From Lachnospiraceae bacterium (GTDB lineage: Bacteria; Bacillota; Clostridia; Lachnospirales; Lachnospiraceae), in NCBI GenBank assembly GCA_024681795.1, contig JAILAD010000004.1, positions 1 to 42,057 of the forward strand: a DNA stretch of 42,057 nt. The letters are read 5' to 3'. The number at the start of each line of letters is the position of its first letter. Within the stretch, counting starts at the first letter, position 1. The position numbers and the translations under genes were made by a program. Shown piece after piece: positions 25,827-33,000 of this stretch. The notes under the pieces were generated by a model. It ran no database searches and was not told where the DNA came from. It saw nothing but the letters and a program-made list of their open reading frames with translations.

Positions 25827-25840
25827 ATCTGTCCGCTCTA

Positions 25841-26155
25841 TTATGAAATTGCGTCCGAAGGAAGGGAATTTGCTTCCGATTCATTTAATTTTTCAGCGTT
25901 CTCATAAATGCCTGCCATCTCACGAAGGTCATTTACATGCTCATTTAACATGTTGCGCATTTTCTGCATATCGTCTTCGAGGGAATTGAATTTGTTGATG
26001 TAAGCAGTTGCTGCATCGCCTTCCCAAACGGAAGCAAGATTTCTTGCATCATCAAGCATCTGCTGTGTAAGTGTTGTAATCTGTCCGTGTACTCCTTCAA
26101 GATTATCGGCTGTTGATCTCATTTCTTCCGGTGTAACTAATAATTGTCCCTGCAT
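25841..26155 (-). CDS. WXG100 protein B2, with LPSDAI tail
   Basis: A 104-residue WXG100 protein: ASVWEGDAATAYINKF at the turn, then EHVNDLREMAGIYENAE (YENAE is a YxxxE motif) and the tail ANSLPSDAIS. It is close to the tailed WXG100 protein at 22110-22430. It is the downstream member of the pair most likely to be the core EsxA/EsxB-like dimer, because the pair has its own leader and a strong terminator. GGAG lies seven bases before the ATG. Confidence 0.88.
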   Translation of the reverse strand: MQGQLLVTPEEMRSTADNLEGVHGQITTLTQQMLDDARNLASVWEGDAATAYINKFNSLEDDMQKMRNMLNEHVNDLREMAGIYENAEKLNESEANSLPSDAIS

Positions 26156-26224
26156 GGTTATTCTCCTTTCAATTATCGCTCAATAGCGTTTACAGTAATT
26201 TGGTTTCTTCTCGTTCAGACCGGC

Positions 26225-26527
26225 TTAGCCATAGTTTCTGGTAGTGGCAATATCCGTATTCTTACGCTCTGCAGCGTCATAGTTCTGAGCAATGTACGAA
26301 AGTTTCTGATAGTAATCCGTAATAACATTACTGAAATTATCCATCTGAGCCTTGTCCTGCGTGTATGCATTCACAAATGCATCTTTTGCCTCGCCTTCCC
26401 ACTGTGCTGCAAGTGCCTGGGAAGCTGCTTCGAATTCCTGAATCTTAGCCTTCAAATTTGCATTCGCTTCATTCAGCATCTCTGCACGATTTTTCAATTC
26501 TTCTGCCGTTACTCTGATTAATGCCAT
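26225..26527 (-). CDS. WXG100 protein A2
   Basis: A 100-residue typical WXG100 protein: AAQWEGEAKDAFVNAY at the turn, YDAAE near the end as the YxxxE motif, and an end in TTRNYG. It is the most canonical family member here, beginning with an IRVTAEELKNRAEML helix. It is the untailed partner of the gene at 25841-26155, 69 bases upstream of it. A strong CAGGAGGGT site precedes the ATG, consistent with high expression. Confidence 0.9.
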   Translation of the reverse strand: MALIRVTAEELKNRAEMLNEANANLKAKIQEFEAASQALAAQWEGEAKDAFVNAYTQDKAQMDNFSNVITDYYQKLSYIAQNYDAAERKNTDIATTRNYG

Positions 26528-26583
26528 TTTTTTACCCTCCTGTAAAATTAGTTTTGGTTGGTTTGTTTTGATATATTCATCAT

Positions 26584-26597
26584 ACAGCCGAAGCTGT
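26584..26597 (-). promoter_or_regulatory. UUCG-capped hairpin in the leader of the central WXG100 pair
   Basis: On the minus strand the sequence ACAGC-TTCG-GCTGT forms a compact 5-bp hairpin with a stable tetraloop. It lies about 57 bases upstream of the WXG100 start at 26527 and about 60 bases past the stop of the preceding gene. No T run follows, so a 5' stabiliser in the leader is more likely than a terminator. A possible promoter (TTGTCG, 17 bases, TCATAT) lies further upstream, but weakly. Confidence 0.4.
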
Positions 26598-26656
26598 AAA
26601 TAATGATCTTTATATGACAGACTGCCGAATTATCCGACAAACGACATATTTATTTC

Positions 26657-27112
26657 CTATCGGCGAAGGTTATCAAACAATTCCCTTATGTTTCTGCCGA
26701 TCTGTTCCCCCACCTGTCTGGCCTGCTCTTCCTGCTGTCTTGATGCTTCTTCCGCCCGTGCCTGTTCAGCTGCTCTGGCTGCCTCGGCTTCTCTTGTCTG
26801 CTGTTCACGATAAGCCCTTTCTTCTGCGATTCGAATAGCTTCCATCTCTGCATCATACAGTACCTGTGCACGATGTCTGGTCCATTCAGCCAGTTCCGCA
26901 AAAAGCTTCGTCTGCTTTTCCATTTTTTTCCCCAGTTCCCTGCTTATGGACTGGAAGTGGTCAGCATTCCGGCCTTTCCAAACCGCTGCGGCACCATCCT
27001 GCATCTCAGCATGTTCCCGATCCGCCCTGCGAAGAATTTCAACAGCCTCCTCTATTACTCTGGCCTGTCTCTTTGCTTCTTCAAAATTAATTTCAACCTG
27101 TGCTCTTGTCAT
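26657..27112 (-). CDS. WXG100-like protein with long coiled-coil tail
   Basis: A 151-residue helical protein. AVWKGRNADHFQSI is the W-x-G turn with the N-A-D-x-F signature shared with the protein at 22807-23163. The second helix runs DAEMEAIRIAEERAY and continues into about 50 residues of Ala/Glu/Arg/Gln-rich coiled coil (EAARAAEQARAEEASRQQEEQ), ending in NIRELFDNLRR. It lacks the LPSDAI tail. It follows the first WXG100 pair but no effector gene is attached. GGAG lies seven bases before the ATG. It may be a partner protein or a structural component. Confidence 0.65.
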   Translation of the reverse strand: MTRAQVEINFEEAKRQARVIEEAVEILRRADREHAEMQDGAAAVWKGRNADHFQSISRELGKKMEKQTKLFAELAEWTRHRAQVLYDAEMEAIRIAEERAYREQQTREAEAARAAEQARAEEASRQQEEQARQVGEQIGRNIRELFDNLRR

Positions 27113-27179
27113 CCCGGTTCTCCGCTGTTGTTTTTACAATTCATTCGTTCTTTTTGTTCCGATATTTCATGCATGTCAC

Positions 27180-27542
27180 TTACAGGCCCTGCATAATTCG
27201 AACTCCCCTCGGCAGTACGATTTGTACCATATGCTGTCTGCTTACTATTCTCTCGTTTTCCGTACGCACACCTTCTGCATTGTCGCAAACCCTTCGCTCC
27301 GCTCTTTCATATAGATACCGGATTTCTTCCAACAGGGAATGCAGTCTGCAAAGAGCGGAAATCTGTTCCTCCAACCCTTTCATCAGCTGTTTTAAACGAT
27401 TTACCTGCTCATCCATGCTTGACATATTGGAAAGTGCATTACAGGCAGACTGAAGTTTATTGTATGCTTCACTTCTCAGTCGGATTTCATTCAAAATACG
27501 TTCTGCCGTATTTCTTAAATTGTCAGGATATACTACAAACAT
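27180..27542 (-). CDS. Helical ESAT-6-like protein without W-x-G
   Basis: A 120-residue, mostly helical protein of WXG100 size. It has no W-x-G at the predicted turn but carries YERAE (YxxxE) two thirds along, then a tail ending in VLPRGVRIMQGL. The helices have the heptad-like pattern of the family. Its place between the first WXG100 pair and the coiled-coil WXG-like gene suggests a further partner subunit. GGAGG lies five bases before the ATG. Family membership is inferred. Confidence 0.55.
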   Translation of the reverse strand: MFVVYPDNLRNTAERILNEIRLRSEAYNKLQSACNALSNMSSMDEQVNRLKQLMKGLEEQISALCRLHSLLEEIRYLYERAERRVCDNAEGVRTENERIVSRQHMVQIVLPRGVRIMQGL

Positions 27543-27555
27543 TTTATCCTCCAGT

Positions 27556-27879
27556 CTACACTATGGCATCAGAGGGTAATGCATCCGAAACCATTCGATT
27601 TCTGTATTCCTCTGTCAGGTAATTCTCGGAAATCTCTGCCAGATCTTTTGCCCGAAGCTCAATCCTGCGGATGGAGTTTTCCAGATTCTCTCTCTGACTG
27701 AAGAACAGATTACGGTGCATGTCTGCCCCGTCCCCTCGCCAGTACGTTTCCGTCGCACTCATAATCTGTGCGGTGACTTCCATCTGATCCCTCATTTTTG
27801 TCACCAGCGTAAGCATGTGAGTGGATTCCTCAAACAACTGATTCGGTTGTACTCTAAATTCGATATTCGTCAAACTCAT
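27556..27879 (-). CDS. WXG100 protein B1, with LPSDAI tail
   Basis: A 107-residue WXG100 protein: W-R-G in ETYWRGDGADMHRNLFF, YLTEE as the YxxxE motif and the tail SDALPSDAIV. The start is the second ATG (27879), which gives MSLTN like the paralogue at 24919-25242; an ATG two codons upstream is also possible. It is the downstream member of the first WXG100 pair, and has the same subtype features as that paralogue. Confidence 0.8.
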   Translation of the reverse strand: MSLTNIEFRVQPNQLFEESTHMLTLVTKMRDQMEVTAQIMSATETYWRGDGADMHRNLFFSQRENLENSIRRIELRAKDLAEISENYLTEEYRNRMVSDALPSDAIV

Positions 27880-27951
27880 AACCATTCTCTCTGTCTTTAT
27901 ATGTTGTTCTTATAAACCGTCTTCTCTTTAACCGCCCTTTTTATCTTGCAT

Positions 27952-28254
27952 TTACGGCATTCGGAAAGAAGAAATCGTATCCCTGACTGCACCTTCACAA
28001 CAGTCATACTCCGCAACCGCAGCCAGCATGCTTTCAATAATATTTTCAATTACCTCGCACATATCCTGCATCTGTTCCCGGTTCAGTATGCATTGGTTAA
28101 CAAATTCATTATGCGCTTCCCCGGCCCACATACTCTGAAGAGCCTGGATGGATTCTTCCAGTTCACTAACCGTACTGTTTGTAGCGGCAAGGCTGTTTCT
28201 TAACTGCTCTATCTGATTTCTCATTGCCTGTGAATCCGCTTCGATTACATTCAT
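27952..28254 (-). CDS. WXG100 protein A1
   Basis: A 100-residue WXG100 protein with W-A-G in QSMWAGEAHNEFVNQ, YDCCE as the YxxxE motif and the end SSFRMP. It is the untailed partner of the gene at 27556-27879 and the first gene after a TATAAT promoter, so it opens the substrate half of the locus. AAGGAG lies six bases before the ATG. Confidence 0.82.
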   Translation of the reverse strand: MNVIEADSQAMRNQIEQLRNSLAATNSTVSELEESIQALQSMWAGEAHNEFVNQCILNREQMQDMCEVIENIIESMLAAVAEYDCCEGAVRDTISSFRMP

Positions 28255-28309
28255 GTTCGTCTCCTTGGATATATGATTTCTGTTCGCGTGAATTACTGTT
28301 TATGTTTGC

Positions 28310-28315
28310 ATTATA
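28310..28315 (-). promoter_or_regulatory. Candidate -10 element of the WXG100/effector gene block
   Basis: A perfect TATAAT on the minus strand lies about 55 bases upstream of the first WXG100 start. No good -35 is found at 16-18 bases (ACCGAA-like), which suggests activator dependence or a false match. The 200-base gap (28255-28455) is the largest break in the locus between apparatus and substrate genes, which supports a promoter here. A direct repeat CCTGTGTTT (28409-28428) is also present. Confidence 0.4.
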
Positions 28316-28455
28316 GCCGGTGAAATAATCTTTTCGGTTACCAACTGACGAAATGCACATTTTTCTGACAAACTGCATTTTTAAACCGGCAATTCTGATA
28401 ACTCTTTCCTGTGTTTCCTGTGTTTCCGTTATTTCAAAACAGTTTTTTCCGTATA

Positions 28456-29169
28456 TCAGGTCAGACCAGCCAGCAAAAGAATCGTCTCCAGAAGTCTGTC
28501 TTCCGAGTAATAATCCGCCTTTTTATCCGTACCCGTTATCTCCAGCATCAGTTCGTTACCCTTATCCCAGTAAACATACAGAGTTGATGTTTTCATTTCT
28601 TCCGTTCCGGTATAGAAATCAGCCTTAAAACGATAATCTGACGGTTCTGCTTCCTCATAAACGGTAAACTCGACTCCGTACTCATCCGTTTTTTCTATTT
28701 TTCTGCGTATTTCCTGAACTTCCCCCGGAATCTTGCTGTTCGGAATATAATTGCCGTTTTCCAGAAACACACGCAGAATAGTCTTTGGAAACATTTTTAA
28801 TACAATGTACTCCCCTTCTCTTGCACCGGGTTCCGCCAGTACCAGATTCTCTTCCTCACTTATATAGAGACAGCAATCCGGCACTTCCCTTTCCGGCGAA
28901 CGAAGCATAACCGTGTGTTTGCGTGTGGCAATTACTTTCATGATTGCAAGCATATCATCCGACAACCGAAATGCTTCCCCGTTATGAACCAGAAGGTTTC
29001 TTTTCACCATTTCCAATATGGTTTGCAATGCTTCTTCTTCACCCGGTGTTTTCTCGTGCTGTTCAAAACATACAACATCCGAAATGCTGCAGGCATTACA
29101 GAGCAGGATAAATTCCCACTCTCCGAGTCCGATTCCTTTTTCGGTTATTTCATATGTCTTTTCCTGCAT
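28456..29169 (-). CDS. Unrecognised cytoplasmic protein, possible T7SS chaperone
   Basis: A 237-residue protein, not recognised. The N-terminal ~85 residues look like a winged-helix or similar domain (GEWEFILLCNACSISDVVCFE, then MVKRNLLVHNGEAFRLSDDM). The C-terminal part is beta-rich and ends in helix DRLLETILLLAGL. There is no signal or membrane segment. The layout, with an N-terminal helical lobe and a large beta sheet, is loosely like EspG chaperones of mycobacterial ESX systems, but I see no diagnostic motif. It lies between the LytTR regulator and the first WXG100 gene, where a substrate chaperone would make sense. Confidence 0.5.
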   Translation of the reverse strand: MQEKTYEITEKGIGLGEWEFILLCNACSISDVVCFEQHEKTPGEEEALQTILEMVKRNLLVHNGEAFRLSDDMLAIMKVIATRKHTVMLRSPEREVPDCCLYISEEENLVLAEPGAREGEYIVLKMFPKTILRVFLENGNYIPNSKIPGEVQEIRRKIEKTDEYGVEFTVYEEAEPSDYRFKADFYTGTEEMKTSTLYVYWDKGNELMLEITGTDKKADYYSEDRLLETILLLAGLT

Positions 29170-29232
29170 ATCTTTTTTTCTTTCTTTCTCTCTGTTCTGA
29201 CTTCCGATATTCCGTATCCCTGCCGAACGCTG

Positions 29233-29949
29233 TCAGCCTCTTAACGCTTCAATCAGTGTACCCTTGTAACTTCTGGAAACCGGCACACAAAATCCTTTTC
29301 GCAAATAGACATTGTTTCCCTTTATTGTCTCCACCGTGTTTTTGTTGATTATAAAACTGCGATGTGTTCTGACAAAAGTATCCGGAAGTTTCTCCGTAAG
29401 TTCTTCTATGGTTGCGTAAAAACCGTATTCTTCATGAAGAGTCCGGAGAAAAATTTTCTTCTCTCTTGCTTCGAAATAATATATCTGCCGAAAGGGAATA
29501 AAGGTTTTTCCGTCTCTGGTTTCCACTACAAAAGAATTCATATCCCCTTCTTTTTCTTCCATTTTGGAAAGGCGGTCCCGGAAAAATTCCTCCAGTGAAT
29601 CTTCCACGGTTTTTCGTTCAAACGGTTTCACCAAAATCATATCCGGTCGTATACCGGGTTTAAGATAAAAGGTTGGCGGTGTCTTTATATCCGTTACCAG
29701 CGCAAGAGGCGAATCCGAATACTTCCTTCGCATCTGGGCAAGAAATGAGATGCAATCCGGAACACATACGTCCATACACAGAAAATCCAAAATCGGTTCC
29801 TCTTTTAAGTAATCCGCACATTCCTTCACGGATTTACTGAAATGAAGGTCCCAATAATCATCCGTAAGTTTAGCCGCCAGTTCGCGGTAAACCTCGGATA
29901 ATTCCTTTTTCTCGTTATCATTTTCATGAAGTGTAAGAAGGTAAATCAT
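29233..29949 (-). CDS. LytTR-type response regulator
   Basis: A 238-residue protein. The N-terminal ~105 residues resemble a receiver domain (ILDFLCMDVCVPD with a possible phospho-Asp, LALVTD, and ILVKPF with the conserved Lys), but the N-terminal acidic pair is not obvious, so it may be degenerate. The C-terminal LytTR DNA-binding domain spans about 130-235 (VETRDGKTFIPFRQIYYFEAREKKIFLRT, TFVRTHRSFIINKNTVE, VPVSRSYK). No sensor kinase is nearby. It is encoded between EssC and the WXG100 block, so it probably controls T7SS expression. Confidence 0.8.
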   Translation of the reverse strand: MIYLLTLHENDNEKKELSEVYRELAAKLTDDYWDLHFSKSVKECADYLKEEPILDFLCMDVCVPDCISFLAQMRRKYSDSPLALVTDIKTPPTFYLKPGIRPDMILVKPFERKTVEDSLEEFFRDRLSKMEEKEGDMNSFVVETRDGKTFIPFRQIYYFEAREKKIFLRTLHEEYGFYATIEELTEKLPDTFVRTHRSFIINKNTVETIKGNNVYLRKGFCVPVSRSYKGTLIEALRG

Positions 29950-30001
29950 TTTTGCTTAAACTGTTACTCCCGGATCTTTTAATCAATCTTTTATAAAATG
30001 C

Positions 30002-33000
30002 TTACTCCGTCTTAAGAAGCGGAACTACCACCGTATCCGTTTCATCTCCTTCATGTGCCGAAAGCAGGGCAATTCCGGGCTTTAATTTCCTGGTAAGAGC
30101 TGAATACGGAACATTCGGGAATTGCATAATACGCTGATCCTGCCCATTTCCGCCGAAGTGTGCACCGACCTTTTCCTTTACAAAATTCAGATACGTCCTG
30201 TCCGACTGCACATCTGCAATACCGTCGTAATTCAGACCGGCGAACCAGTAAATATTGTGCCTTGCGCCCTTATCCAGAACATTCTGCACAAAACCGGAAA
30301 CATCCTTGACCCCATCGTCTCCCTTACGTATTTTCTTTGCAAATTCAGGCAGATTCCCGACAATAAACACTTTCTTCCCGTACCTGCCCATTTTCCTGTA
30401 CAGTGCCTCTTCCGAAAGTCCTTCCGCAAGGCATTCCTGTTTCAGTTTGTTACGCTCGAGAAATTCCGGGAACAGAGCCGTGAAAAACTCGGACATCTTT
30501 ACGCGGTCATCAATATAAGTCGCCTGAATTTCTTTTGCGACACTTCTGAATTCATTTTCAAAATCAAAAATTACCACCTCTGCACCAATCATGGCAGCTG
30601 AATAAGCTGCAATTTTAAGGGCATTGGTTTTTCCGGTTCTTCCCTTTCCGCCGATAATATAGGTGTATGTCTTCTTTAAATTGATACCGTATACATCCGC
30701 TGTCTCCTGATCGTAACCAAAAGGAAGATAGTCGCCCGTTGAAGCTAAAGAAAGAACGGAAGCCAAAGAGCAATACATCTTCCATTCCGGCTGTTCCGGA
30801 ATAACCGGAATCACGCGTGCTTTCGGACCTGTCAGCGTGTTCAGGAATGTCATCAGTTCCTTGCTTCTCTCCGCCTCTTTGTCACTCTTTCCGAATATTG
30901 CCGCCTGCCACTCTAAAATACGCTTATCCAGAAGCAGAAGTCCTCTTCCGGGATTCTCTCTCGGAGTTGTCCTGCAATGCCCGAAAATATTTCCGTATTC
31001 GTTGGGATCGTTGCAATTGAGTGCAAGTTTTACTCCGAAGTTTGCCAGTACACGGTAACTCAGGGCATTGGCTGTTGCTGCCGTAACAACCAGGGAAATT
31101 CCCACACCGATTGCCTCACGGCTCAAAGAGCCGATCAGTTCCGTTTCATTCGGGAAGAATTCCTTAAATGCGGCAAAATTGTCAATCGCCACAACAATCA
31201 TCGGCATATCCTTGTGTCCTGCCTCTAAGTAAGCGGCATAGTTTCCGACTCCGCTTGCCGAAAGAACCTTCTTTCTTTCCGTTACAAAATGGAACAGCAG
31301 TTTAAAGAGGTTCTTACATTTTTCACTCTCATTGGAAAGAACAACTCCGCCCACGTGAGGAGCATTTTCAAAAATTTTCAGCACCATGCTTCCGCAGTCA
31401 ACCAGATAAAGATTTACCTCCTCAGAAGTATATCTGCGCATCAGGCCGTAGATAATGGTTTGCAGAAGGACCGTCTTACCCATCTGGGAAGATCCCACAA
31501 TATAGATATTATCCTTGGAAACTTCCAGATTTACGGGTTCCTGAAGCTGCAGTTCCGGATCATCATAGATTCCGACAGGAACCGAAATGCTTTCTGTCCT
31601 ACAACTGTAGTTTATTTCATCCGTACGGATAACCATTTCCAGTGAAGGAAGACAGATACCGGGAAGATGGGGAATACCGGACTCTTCACAGTAATTGTGA
31701 ATGTATTCCACAATACTCTGAAGCTGGGTTACCTCTTCGCCCTGCTTCTTCTCCTGTCTGCTTACAAAGATTTCCTCTCTTCCGCCGTTTAACGCAATCT
31801 TGTCTATCTCATAATCCCTCTGGCCTACCGAGATTTCACTTTCTGCCGAACCGCCGCTGTATGCGGATTGGAACAGTTCGAAAATCTCATCGTTTCCAAC
31901 CTGGAGATAAGCACGTCCCGGTTCTCTGATTTCTGCTGCCAGAGGATTCTTCAGCATTTCTTTACTGTCTTCCGTTGTAGCAACTTTTAAGCAGACACGG
32001 AATCGGCTGTTGGACCAGATCTGTGCATCCACCACACCACTCGGTTTCTGGGTGGCAAGAATCAGGTGAATACCGAGCGAACGTCCGATACGCGCCGTGG
32101 AAATCAGTTCTTTCATAAACTCCGGCTGATCGGCTTTTAATTCGGCAAACTCATCCACAATCAGAATCAGATGAGGAAGCGGAACACGAACCTCTCCGGC
32201 ACGATATTTCCGGATATATGCATCAATCTGATTTACTCCGGCCAGGGCAAATAATTCCTTACGCTTATTAAGTTCTGCGTGAATACTCAACAGGCTTCGG
32301 TCGATTTCACGTCCGTCAATATCCGTAATGCTGCCGGCAAGATGAGGAAGTTCCCTGAACTGATTCACCATACCGCCGCCCTTAAAGTCGATAATTACAA
32401 AGCTGACTTCATAAGGATGGAACAGGGTAGCCATGGAAAGTATATACGTCTGCAGAAACTCCGATTTACCGCTGCCGGTTGTACCTGCAACAAGACCGTG
32501 AGGACCGTGTGCTTTTTCGTGAAGGTCCAGATATACCACTTCATTTTTGGCATCCACCCCCATCGGAACCGCAATACTCTTGTATACCTTACTTTCCGCC
32601 CACCTTTTCTTAAGGTCCAGATCATCCGCTTTGTAGATTCCGAGCAGATGGAACAGCGTAATACTTTTTGTCAGCTGACTCTCCAGACTTACTTCATCAA
32701 CTACAACACATGCCAGTTTCTCGGCAATTCTCTTCACCTGTACGTCCTGTATCCCGTAGGCGGTATAAAGCTGTACATTTCCGGCATCCGAAGAATTCAC
32801 CAGCTGGTTCACATCGCTGCCGAGACGAATGATTCTGTCACAATCCGGCAGAAGTTCTTCCGCACCGTTACAGAACACAAATGTTACTCCCACCGAAGTG
32901 CCGTTTGTAAAGAAACGGCTGACGGGATGGCGCATAATATCATAGGACTCCGTCACGAAGATAACATAATGGGTTTTGAACGCTTTCCTGTTTCCGCCCG

